From NCBI RefSeq assembly GCF_015207375.1, contig NZ_JADEWY010000070.1, positions 1 to 34,876 of the forward strand: a DNA stretch of 34,876 nucleotides. The letters are read 5' to 3'. Below are positions 1 through 7,091 of this stretch, one piece after another. Under the pieces are notes generated by a model. It did no database searches, was not told the origin of the DNA, and was given only the letters and a program-made list of their open reading frames with translations. The position numbers and the translations under genes were made by a program. The stretch's first letter is position 1, and the number at the start of each line of letters is the position of its first letter. The stretch is from Coleofasciculus sp. LEGE 07092 (GTDB taxonomy: Bacteria > Cyanobacteriota > Cyanobacteriia > Cyanobacteriales > Coleofasciculaceae).

Positions 1-144
1 GGGGTGTAGGGTGTGGGGGAACTTCGGGCGATTTCATCATTCTTTACACAGTCACGTTTATTACAGGATCATTGAAAGTTTATACCACTCGATACACTAG
101 AGAGGGTTGGGAGTGGGATTAGGTTAAGTAGAGATTAAGTCAGA

Positions 145-1203
145 ATGGCGCGATCGCTTGAATATAGCCAGCAACCTTGGACAGAGACATACAGTGAAAT
201 AGTTGACGTTCGCAGCCCGAGTGAGTTTGCCGAAGACTGTATGCCTGGTGCTGTTAACCTGCCTGTGCTGGATGATGAACAACGGGCAAAAGTGGGGATC
301 ATTTACAAGCAAGTCTGCCCTTTTCAAGCTCGCAAGCTTGGTGCAGCCTTAGTTGCCCAGAATATCGCAAACCATCTCAACCATCATTTCGCTCTCAAAG
401 ATAAAGACTACCATCCTTTAGTTTACTGCTGGCGCGGCGGTCAGCGTTCTAGTAGTATGGCACTGGTCTTGAGTCAAATTGGTTGGCGAGTGACAGTTTT
501 AGAAGGGGGATACAAAACCTACCGAGCTTATGTGCGCGACCAACTTGAGTACTTACCCGAACAATTTACCTACCGAGTGTTGTGCGGACTGACGGGTAGT
601 GGAAAAACTCATATCCTGCACAAGTTTGCTCAACGAGGTGTTCAGGTACTAGATTTGGAGGGTTTGGCAAATCATCGCGGTTCCCTGCTCGGTCAGGCGT
701 GGGAGGGTCAACTCACCCCTCAACCTTCACAAAAACAGTTTGAATCGCTTCTCCTAAAACAGTTGCAGAGTTTTGATGCCAGTAAACCCGTCTGGGTGGA
801 AGCCGAAAGCAACAAAATCGGGAAGGTTTATTTACCCCCATCCCTCTGGCAAAGGATGAAACAGACAAGCTGCATCGAAGTTCAACTCTCGCAAGTGGCT
901 AGAATCGAATGGCTGTTGCAGGACTATTCCCATTTTGTCACTCACCCCGAGCTGCTCAAACGCCAACTAGAGCGCCTTAACTCTCGCTACGGTAAGCAAA
1001 AAATTGCCGAGTGGCACGGGTATATTGACGCGGGTCAGTGGCATGGTTTAGTCGGAGATTTGCTGACTCACCACTATGACCCAGCCTACCGCCGCTCAAT
1101 TGAGCAGTGTTTTAATTCTCTTGAACGAAAACTTGAGATTGCAGATTTATCGGATGCTAGTGTTGATGCGTTGCTGGATGTTTTAAGCTCCGTCAGGGAT
1201 TAA
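145..1203 (+). CDS. mnmH: tRNA 2-selenouridine synthase (MnmH/SelU/YbbB)
   Basis: This enzyme replaces the sulfur of 2-thiouridine at the tRNA wobble position with selenium, through a geranylated intermediate, using selenophosphate. The 352-residue product has the family's two parts. An N-terminal rhodanese domain (about residues 15-135) carries the active-site loop YCWRGGQRSSS with Cys95. A P-loop domain follows, with GLTGSGKT at residues 148-155. Length matches the family (about 350-370). The ATG at 145 lies just before the rhodanese domain and no better start is visible. It stands alone, with no selenophosphate synthase gene (selD) in the window, and is followed by a hairpin-rich repeat. 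Identification rests on the combination of rhodanese Cys loop and Walker A, which is diagnostic for this family; I am confident. Confidence 0.95.
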   Translation: MARSLEYSQQPWTETYSEIVDVRSPSEFAEDCMPGAVNLPVLDDEQRAKVGIIYKQVCPFQARKLGAALVAQNIANHLNHHFALKDKDYHPLVYCWRGGQRSSSMALVLSQIGWRVTVLEGGYKTYRAYVRDQLEYLPEQFTYRVLCGLTGSGKTHILHKFAQRGVQVLDLEGLANHRGSLLGQAWEGQLTPQPSQKQFESLLLKQLQSFDASKPVWVEAESNKIGKVYLPPSLWQRMKQTSCIEVQLSQVARIEWLLQDYSHFVTHPELLKRQLERLNSRYGKQKIAEWHGYIDAGQWHGLVGDLLTHHYDPAYRRSIEQCFNSLERKLEIADLSDASVDALLDVLSSVRD

Positions 1204-1239
1204 AATCTCTGTCTCATCACTCAAGTTGCAACAATCTGC

Positions 1240-1306
1240 CAGTGGTTTTAACCACTGTCTCATCGCTAAAGTCGTCTAAAGACGACTGGATAAGAGTTTT
1301 AACTCT
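1240..1306. repeat. Three-hairpin intergenic repeat, copy A
   Basis: Three small inverted repeats stand in a row downstream of mnmH. CAGTGGTT/AACCACTG is at 1240-1257, AGTCGTC/GACGACT at 1270-1287 and AGAGTT/AACTCT at 1293-1306. The linker between the first two contains CTCATCGCTAA. The same order of stems and a nearly identical linker (TTATCGCTAA) recur after stpA at 2859-2926 with different stem bases. That points to a dispersed structured repeat rather than a simple terminator; no T-run follows the stems. The rest of the 1204-1473 gap holds nothing I recognise. Confidence 0.7.
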
Positions 1307-1473
1307 GGGCGGGTTTTGTAGCTTGTTGAGAATAGCTTCCGCCGTGAGGCTTCGACGGTGAGTTCAGCCGAACGCTTGCCCAAGTCCGAACGGTGCAAGA
1401 TCTCAGTAATGATAAATTTTTGTTAGAGGTCAAACCAACTCAACACACATTAGAGGGTTAAATTTCGATAATC

Positions 1474-2796
1474 ATGAACAGTTCTCCTCACATCCTACTG
1501 CACGAGCCATCTCTCTCGTTAAGGGCTGAAAAGCTCGCCCATGTTTTGACTAGTATTGACAATCTGCTGATTATCCAGGATTTAGATGGAGTCTGCATGG
1601 GACTCGTCAAAGACCCCCTGACGCGGGTTATTGATACAAATTACGTGAATGCTACTAAGCTCTTTGACGGTCATTTTTACGTTCTTACCAATGGGGAACA
1701 TATTGGAAAACGGGGCGTAAATGGGATTATTGAACGAGCGTTTGGCGACCAAAATTATGTTAAGGAACAGAGTTTTTACCTGCCCGGTCTAGCTGCGGGG
1801 GGTGTCCAATGGCAAGACCGCCATGGGACTGTCTCTCATCCGGGTGTCAGCGATGAAGAACTGGCATTTTTAGAAGAGGTGCCGCAGCGAATTAAAGACC
1901 GCTTGCGGCAGTTTTTCGAGCAACATGATAGCGGATTGGAAGTCAAGAAACTAGACGAATGCATTCAGGCGTCTGTCCTTGACAACAAGGCATCACCGAC
2001 TGCGAATTTAAACACGTTTTATGAAACCTTTGGCGAACGCAGCGATATTTATATAGCCTTGCAAAAGGATATGCAAGGGTTAATGATGGAATTACTTCAA
2101 GATGCTGAGAAAAAAGGGTTGAATGATTCCTTTTTCGTTCATTACGCCCCGAATTTAGGAAGAGATGCACAAGGTGATGAAATTCTGCGTCCGGCACGGG
2201 GTAAAGATTCAGGTACTACTGATTTTCAGTTCATGATTCGGGGTGCTATCAAAGAGGCAGGAGTTCTGGTCATTTTAAATCGCTATTATTTTCAAAGGAC
2301 AGGAACTTACCCTTTAGGGGAGGGGTTTAATGTCCGACAGGCTCCGAGAACTCATCAGGAGTTACTGAATTTAGTCAAAACCAATTTTGACCCGCAAGCG
2401 ATGCCGATTATAGTGGGAGTAGGGGATACTGTGACTAGTCTCGTTGAAGAAGAAGACGGTTGTCTGCAAATCCGCAGAGGAGGAAGCGATCGCAATTTCT
2501 TACAACTCGTTCAAGACATTGGAGAGGCGTTTAACAAAGGCAATATTATTGTTTACGTCGATAGCAGTCGCGGAGAAGTTAAAAATCGCAAAGCTGTAAA
2601 GGTTGGCTCGGTCGATAATGGTGAAGTCGAAGCAATATTAGCTGTTTTAGAAGGGCCGGGTGATGCCCGTGATGTTGATGAGCCGTTAATTTTAAATATG
2701 ATCTTTGCAAATGGTCATGAACAATACACTTCTGTGTTTCAATCAGCAGCACGGGGACGGCAACTTTTGTATGAAAAGCAGCAGGAACAAGGTTAA
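1474..2796 (+). CDS. stpA: Glucosylglycerol-3-phosphatase StpA
   Basis: StpA dephosphorylates glucosylglycerol-3-phosphate, the last step in making the compatible solute glucosylglycerol in salt-stressed cyanobacteria; it acts in the cytoplasm. The 440-residue sequence matches the StpA family from memory. It has the HAD-like start QDLDGVCM (Asp36 and Asp38 as the expected nucleophile and acid pair), then YVLTNGEHIGKRGV, LPGLAAGGVQWQDRHG, SPTANLNTF, SFFVHYAPNLGRD, DSGTTDFQFM and the acidic GVGDTVTS near residue 315. Length is close to the Synechocystis protein (about 420). The ATG at 1474 directly precedes the conserved region. The gene is monocistronic here. The partner synthase GgpS is not in the window, so the solute pathway must be completed elsewhere. 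This suggests at least moderate salt tolerance of the host. Confidence 0.93.
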   Translation: MNSSPHILLHEPSLSLRAEKLAHVLTSIDNLLIIQDLDGVCMGLVKDPLTRVIDTNYVNATKLFDGHFYVLTNGEHIGKRGVNGIIERAFGDQNYVKEQSFYLPGLAAGGVQWQDRHGTVSHPGVSDEELAFLEEVPQRIKDRLRQFFEQHDSGLEVKKLDECIQASVLDNKASPTANLNTFYETFGERSDIYIALQKDMQGLMMELLQDAEKKGLNDSFFVHYAPNLGRDAQGDEILRPARGKDSGTTDFQFMIRGAIKEAGVLVILNRYYFQRTGTYPLGEGFNVRQAPRTHQELLNLVKTNFDPQAMPIIVGVGDTVTSLVEEEDGCLQIRRGGSDRNFLQLVQDIGEAFNKGNIIVYVDSSRGEVKNRKAVKVGSVDNGEVEAILAVLEGPGDARDVDEPLILNMIFANGHEQYTSVFQSAARGRQLLYEKQQEQG

Positions 2797-2858
2797 TCGA
2801 TTGCAGGAGATTGTCCTGGTACTGAGCTAACCTAGCATCTTACACCACTTGTTAACAA

Positions 2859-2926
2859 GCCAGGGATTGAAATCCTTGGCTTATCGCTAACCTCCTCTCA
2901 AGAGGACTGGGTAAGGATTTGAGTCC
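2859..2926. repeat. Three-hairpin intergenic repeat, copy B
   Basis: Downstream of stpA, GCCAGGGATT/AATCCTTGGC (2859-2880, one G-U pair) is followed by the linker TTATCGCTAA, then TCCTCT/AGAGGA (2893-2906), then GGATT/AGTCC (2915-2926, one G-U pair). The layout matches copy A at 1240-1306, including the ACTGG.TAAG stretch after the second stem. Stem sequences differ but pairing is kept. It lies in the 366-base gap between stpA and the next gene, which also holds a decayed corA piece. Confidence 0.7.
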
Positions 2927-2944
2927 ATTGACAAAATTGTTATT

Positions 2945-3067
2945 TCTGGTAGACGTTGAAATCAACAGTCCAAATTATTTTTGGAGGCAGACAGCGTCCG
3001 AAAGTCTAAGATTACGACGATCAATTAGTCATTATTGCCCAATTTCCAAAAGTCACCGAAGCTCTGG
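2945..3067 (+). pseudogene. Decayed fragment of a corA-like gene
   Basis: From 2992 the sequence reads QRPKV-stop-DYDDQLVIIAQ, the same as residues of the intact CorA encoded from about 4198, with a TAA in place of a Glu codon. The match continues weakly as PKVTEA against PKATED. Upstream, from about 2945, there is a poorer resemblance to LVLEDVVNVP with a gap. Only about 75 bases are clearly similar, so this is a relic of a duplicated or displaced corA rather than a gene. The open frame that spans it in another phase is spurious. The boundaries are approximate. Confidence 0.72.
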
Positions 3068-3162
3068 AATTGGCAGAATAGAATGGAAAGGCAAAGTCTT
3101 GGTAGCAAAAGTGGCAGAATTTGCTCGTATTTTTTCTACTTCTTAAACCTGGAGATTCACTG

Positions 3163-3783
3163 ATGGCATATAGCAACTTTACCCTAGCTAAAGTCAAAGA
3201 AGAATTTGATTTAACAGTGGATGAGACTCAAAATTTATTTACTGCGATTGAACCCATTAAACCCTCCGAAATTTTAACCGTTACCTTACAAGAATATATC
3301 TCTTTAGCCACGGCAATTGGGACAGAAAAAGCCCGTTCTGAGTTTCTGATTGCACCCATTTTAAGTGAAGTTAGGCGGCAATTAAACTATCAGATTAGCT
3401 TGTTTTCTGGCACAGATTTTACGGTTAATGTTGAGAAAGGGCTGCTTGGATACTGTGATTTTTTGTTGAGTGCCTCTAGGGAGCAGTTTTTCATCACTGC
3501 TCCAGTTGTAACTATTGTTGAAGCCAAAAATGAGAATATTATTGGAGGATTAGGACAGTGTGTGGCAGAAATGATTGCCGCTCAGTTATTTAATCAACGC
3601 CAAGCCGTTGATATTCCCGTTATTTATGGTGCTGTGACTAGTGGGACGAATTGGCGGTTTTTGACGTTGACAGGAAACAAGGTTTGTATTGATTTAGTCG
3701 AATATTATATTAATCAATTCGATAAAATTTTAGGAATTCTCTTAAGTCCTATTCAGGCTTATTTGTCAAGAGTTAATCCCTAA
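3163..3783 (+). CDS. Small PD-(D/E)XK nuclease-like protein of unknown role
   Basis: The product has 206 residues. The ATG at 3163 is preferred to an upstream TTG at 3121 because a GGAG sits at 3151-3154 and the upstream residues look non-coding. The central part has the layout of a PD-(D/E)XK nuclease fold: YCDFLLS with Asp99, then a beta strand ending in VEAKNE with Glu120-Ala-Lys122, then an amphipathic helix GGLGQCVAEMIAAQ. The fold is shared by restriction and repair nucleases, but similar small proteins are common in cyanobacteria without known partners. No methylase, helicase or toxin-antitoxin partner is adjacent; the neighbours are stpA and corA. The fold assignment is an inference from motif spacing and the activity is unproven. 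Confidence 0.75.
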   Translation: MAYSNFTLAKVKEEFDLTVDETQNLFTAIEPIKPSEILTVTLQEYISLATAIGTEKARSEFLIAPILSEVRRQLNYQISLFSGTDFTVNVEKGLLGYCDFLLSASREQFFITAPVVTIVEAKNENIIGGLGQCVAEMIAAQLFNQRQAVDIPVIYGAVTSGTNWRFLTLTGNKVCIDLVEYYINQFDKILGILLSPIQAYLSRVNP

Positions 3784-3854
3784 ACATCTGAACATAGACA
3801 TAATTAATGGTGTCAATCACACCACAAGGGCAGTCCTCAACATTTCTGATGTAA

Positions 3855-5000
3855 ATGCAAGAAAGACATTCTTCACCCCTAGATAAACCAACACCCGTTG
3901 AAGAAAATGAAGAAGAAGATATATTTGATTACTACTACGATGAACCGGGAAGCCCACCGGGTACACTTTGGATTGAAGCCGACGCCCCAGAACCCAAGAT
4001 TATTTTAATTGACTATAACGAAACTAACGCCACTCGCGTAAAACTGCCTACACCAGAAGATTGTACTCCCTACCTAGATACGAAGTCGGTGTCTTGGGTT
4101 GATGTGCGGGGTTTGGGAAGTGAAGATATCTTGCAGCGCTTAGGTGGGGTGTTTAAGCTGCATCCCCTGGTACTCGAAGATGTTGTTAATGTCCCCCAGC
4201 GTCCGAAAGTAGAAGATTACGACGACCAATTAGTCATTATTGCCCAAATGGTGATGCCGAAAGCTACTGAAGATGGCTTTTGGTTTGAGCAAGTTAGTTT
4301 CGTCTTGGGGAAATATTATTTGCTGACGGTACAGGAGGAACCAGAACACGATTGCTTTAAACCGGTGCGCGATCGCATTCGAGCCAATAAAGGGCAGGTT
4401 CGCCAAGCTGGAGCTGATTATTTAACCTACGCCCTCTTAGATGCCATCGTTGATGGGTTTTTCCCGGTGCTGGAAGACTACGGAGAGCGGATCGAAGCCT
4501 TAGAAGATGAAGTCATCGCCAACCCCAGCCATCAGACCCTAGAAAAAATTTACCAAATTCGGCGAGAATTACTAGCATTACGCCGCTCGATCTGGCCCCA
4601 ACGCAATGCGATTAATACCTTGATTCGCGGCGGCAGCAACCTTATCAATCCTAATGTGCAAATTTACCTGCGAGACTGCTACGATCACACAGTGCAAGTC
4701 ATGGATATGGTCGAAACCTATCGAGAGTTGGCTTCGGGTCTGATGGATGTTTACCTGTCTTCGGTCAGCAACCGGATGAATGAGATTATGAAAGTGTTAA
4801 CCGTAATCTCAACTATTTTCATCCCGCTGACGTTTATTGCAGGCGTCTACGGTATGAACTTTCAGTATATGCCGGAGCTGGCTTGGCGTTGGGGCTATTT
4901 CGCCTGTTGGGGGGTGATGATTGCGATCGCCACAGCTCTCTGCTTCTTTTTCTGGCGTCGCGGCTGGTTTGAGAATTCTACCACAATTAAAAAAGATTAA
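3855..5000 (+). CDS. corA: Magnesium/cobalt transporter CorA
   Basis: This is a pentameric inner-membrane channel for Mg2+ (also Co2+). The 381-residue protein has a long acidic cytoplasmic N-terminal domain (ENEEEDIFDYYYDE at the start), the typical alpha/beta funnel with LVLEDVVNVPQRPKVEDYDDQL, a long coiled stalk helix, and two C-terminal membrane segments. The signature YGMNF begins at residue 332, right after the first membrane helix (VISTIFIPLTFIAGV). The loop MPELAW and the second helix follow, and the protein ends with a short basic tail. Length and order are as expected for the family. No clear Shine-Dalgarno precedes the ATG. A broken piece of a related sequence lies about 0.9 kb upstream. 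Confidence 0.95.
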   Translation: MQERHSSPLDKPTPVEENEEEDIFDYYYDEPGSPPGTLWIEADAPEPKIILIDYNETNATRVKLPTPEDCTPYLDTKSVSWVDVRGLGSEDILQRLGGVFKLHPLVLEDVVNVPQRPKVEDYDDQLVIIAQMVMPKATEDGFWFEQVSFVLGKYYLLTVQEEPEHDCFKPVRDRIRANKGQVRQAGADYLTYALLDAIVDGFFPVLEDYGERIEALEDEVIANPSHQTLEKIYQIRRELLALRRSIWPQRNAINTLIRGGSNLINPNVQIYLRDCYDHTVQVMDMVETYRELASGLMDVYLSSVSNRMNEIMKVLTVISTIFIPLTFIAGVYGMNFQYMPELAWRWGYFACWGVMIAIATALCFFFWRRGWFENSTTIKKD

Positions 5001-5053
5001 CAGTCTGACTCGTGCGATACTTGCGTTAATCATTGATCCAAAATCAGCCATCC

Positions 5054-5662
5054 ATGGAAACTGCTCAAGAACTTGCCAACAACCTACTGATTTTAACGGT
5101 TTATTTGATTGTTGTCGTTTTAGTGTTTAACAGAGCCTTCAAATCCTTAGAAGGGCTTGTAATATTTGAGACAGAAACGGACTCTTTAAACAAGCAACTA
5201 GAAGAAAAAAATCTTAATGACCTAATTAATATCAAATTTTCCTTTGCTCAAAGCTATAAACTTGATGAATTAAAATTTCTATCTCTCACCATTGAAAATA
5301 AATCAAAAGAGTCCTTCATTGAAATAGACTGGAAACAGTGTTTTATCAGTGATTTCAGTAAGCGCATACGGCAAGCGGTTCGGTCAATTCCCGGAACACC
5401 AACGCCCGATGTTGCCCAATCGAGTAAAATTCCTCCCGGTCAAAAAATTGAGGAAAAGATAAGCGATGAAGATATTTCTGCTTCCTTATTTGACCCGAAA
5501 AAGCTCCAAGAAGCTGCTCAAAAAGAAGACGATTTTTTCCTGCAATTCCCCTTAAAGATCTCTGAACCCGGTAAGGATGCCCGTTCCTGTAACTTGCGCT
5601 GTACCTTCATCGCCAAAGTACTGCCCTGGCAAAGGGCTTTTGTCTTGGCTTTAAAACCGTAA
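5054..5662 (+). CDS. Membrane-anchored hypothetical protein
   Basis: I do not recognise a family. The ATG at 5054 is chosen over a TTG at 5033. It gives 202 residues beginning METAQELANN, followed by one hydrophobic segment (LLILTVYLIVVVLVF, about residues 11-26). The remainder is soluble, mixed alpha/beta and rich in Lys and Glu. It contains a proline-rich stretch near IPGTPTPDVAQSSKIPPGQ and ends in a beta-rich part with two cysteines. The likely topology is a single N-terminal anchor with a cytoplasmic or periplasmic body; orientation cannot be decided. It starts about 50 bases after corA in the same direction and may be co-transcribed with it. Confidence 0.65.
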   Translation: METAQELANNLLILTVYLIVVVLVFNRAFKSLEGLVIFETETDSLNKQLEEKNLNDLINIKFSFAQSYKLDELKFLSLTIENKSKESFIEIDWKQCFISDFSKRIRQAVRSIPGTPTPDVAQSSKIPPGQKIEEKISDEDISASLFDPKKLQEAAQKEDDFFLQFPLKISEPGKDARSCNLRCTFIAKVLPWQRAFVLALKP

Positions 5663-5760
5663 ACGGAAACCTCTGTGACATCCTCTTACATTCAGGGCTA
5701 TTTCATTCTCAGAGGTAGGGATTGATGATATAATTAAAGATTGACAATTGACTCGGTTAA

Positions 5761-5780
5761 ATAGACGCGATCGCGTCTAT
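5761..5780. repeat. Perfect 20-base palindrome centred on HIP1
   Basis: ATAGACGCGATCGCGTCTAT equals its own reverse complement and contains the cyanobacterial HIP1 octamer GCGATCGC at its centre. It lies between two convergent genes, so in RNA it could form an 8-bp stem with a GATC loop and act as a weak bidirectional terminator, although no T-run follows. A second half-copy (GAGACGCGATCAC) occurs about 25 bases further on. Nothing else is recognised in the gap. Confidence 0.6.
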
Positions 5781-5891
5781 GTTAATCATCCCAGAAATTT
5801 AGGAGAGACGCGATCACAAATTTTGACGGTTCGGAAAATCAAGGGTTTAGGCTAAGTTGCAATCACCTTGACAGGGCTAATGGGCGATCGC

Positions 5892-6332
5892 TTACTGCCC
5901 AATCTGAATCCTAATTCCAGGTGAAGTATAGATAACACCCGATCGCTGAATTCTCCGTCTGGCAGACCTTGAGGAATCGATAATCACTGGGTCAATCAGC
6001 ACTGAATCAGAAATCTGGGAATCGATAATCGTGGGATTAATCAGTGTTGAATTGCGAATACTCCCCCGAATGGGTCTTCTCACTCGGTAGTCATTCCCAT
6101 AATCGTAATTGTAAGGTGTAAACGCAGAAGGCTGACCCGTAACCGGATTGACTGGCACAGGTGCAGGAATCGGACTACCGTAAATGTAGGAACTAGAGGA
6201 CTGGGATCGAATTACGACCGGTCGGGCATCCACTGGCATCTGTCCCGATATCATCCAGGCAACTCCCAGAGTCAAGGGGGTGAGAAGGGAAGTCAGCCAG
6301 GGTTGCTGAAATAGAGAGAGCTTCAGCATCAT
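5892..6332 (-). CDS. Small secreted hypothetical protein
   Basis: The product has 146 residues. The N-terminus has a probable signal peptide: short basic start, hydrophobic stretch LTSLLTPLTLGVAWMISG, and a possible cleavage near VDA-RP. The mature part is rich in Ser, Pro, Tyr and Ile. It contains a short beta-type internal repeat (STLINPTIIDS, QISDSVLIDPVIIDS) before an Arg-rich patch and a final strand IRIQIGQ. This could be a small beta-solenoid-like or periplasmic protein; I do not recognise a family. A GAGG at 6337-6340 supports the start; the second Met, one codon later, has slightly better spacing. It is convergent with the gene ending at 5662 and divergent from the gene at 6559. Confidence 0.65.
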   Translation of the reverse strand: MMLKLSLFQQPWLTSLLTPLTLGVAWMISGQMPVDARPVVIRSQSSSSYIYGSPIPAPVPVNPVTGQPSAFTPYNYDYGNDYRVRRPIRGSIRNSTLINPTIIDSQISDSVLIDPVIIDSSRSARRRIQRSGVIYTSPGIRIQIGQ

Positions 6333-6386
6333 TTTGCCTCGATATAGGTTGATAATTGTAAGTGAATGTCTAATCGGGAGCTTAGT

Positions 6387-6400
6387 TCCACCTAGGTGGA
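6387..6400. promoter_or_regulatory. Palindromic candidate operator in a divergent promoter region
   Basis: TCCACCTAGGTGGA is a perfect 14-base palindrome. It sits 55 bases upstream of the minus-strand secreted-protein gene and about 160 bases upstream of the plus-strand gene at 6559. The position between divergent starts suits a binding site for a dimeric regulator. There is no direct evidence of binding, and a hairpin in a leader is also possible. Confidence 0.35.
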
Positions 6401-6558
6401 CTTTAATCTGTGTTGGTTTTAGGCTACTTTCAATTTAGAACGGTTGGTTGGGATGGCACTTCACCCAGTAGCATTATTCGCTGTAGTGATGCTTCAGCAG
6501 CGCCATACTTCTTAGCCGCACAATAACTTAGATGTAGCACGACCTAAAACGTCAAACC

Positions 6559-7083
6559 GTGAGTTCAGACACTAAAGAAAAATTTCGGATCGAGTACCAG
6601 GCGGGAAAAGCGGCGTTTGAGCGGGGTGAGTACCGCATCGCTGTCAAGCGTTTGGAGGCGGCATCTGCCTTGATGAACCGCACTTCTCGCTTAGGGGGAG
6701 AGGCACAACTGTGGTTGGTAACAGCTTACGACGCAGCAGGGCAAAAAGAAGAAGCGATCGCCCTTTGTCAGCAGTTGAGTCGTCACCCTGACCCGGAAAC
6801 TTGCAAACAAGGCAAACGGTTGCTCTATATTCTCCAAGCCCCTCAGCTCAAAAGACCGGAGGAGTGGATGTCCAAAATTCCCGACTTGGGAGCGATCGCT
6901 CAAAGTGATGCCAAAGACCGTCGCGGTAGTGGTGTCGCCAGGAGTAACCGGAACCCAAAGAGAGAAATTGAACTGGAAGAGCGGGATTTAACTCAGGTTA
7001 ATACGAAAGATAATCAATTTATTTGGGTGGCGTTAATTGTGATAGGTTTGATGGTGGGTGGATTAATTTGGTGGGGGGTTTGA
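6559..7083 (+). CDS. TPR-like protein with C-terminal membrane anchor
   Basis: The product has 174 residues and starts at GTG 6559. Residues about 10-95 look like two or three tetratricopeptide-type helix pairs (YQAGKAAFERGEYRIAVKRLEAA; AQLWLVTAYDAAGQKEEAIALCQQL), a protein-protein interaction module. A charged, probably disordered linker (about residues 115-150) follows, and then one C-terminal membrane helix (FIWVALIVIGLMVGGLIWWG). This tail-anchored layout is seen in conserved cyanobacterial proteins of unknown role. The stop lies 8 bases from the convergent stop of the Wzc-like gene. No Shine-Dalgarno is obvious, so the exact start is less certain than the gene itself. Confidence 0.75.
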   Translation: MSSDTKEKFRIEYQAGKAAFERGEYRIAVKRLEAASALMNRTSRLGGEAQLWLVTAYDAAGQKEEAIALCQQLSRHPDPETCKQGKRLLYILQAPQLKRPEEWMSKIPDLGAIAQSDAKDRRGSGVARSNRNPKREIELEERDLTQVNTKDNQFIWVALIVIGLMVGGLIWWGV

Positions 7084-7091
7084 ATGCATTT

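Noticed and set aside
2919..3146. 75-residue plus-strand open frame after stpA
   Set aside because: It runs through the decayed corA piece in the wrong phase, has no ribosome site and no protein-like composition.
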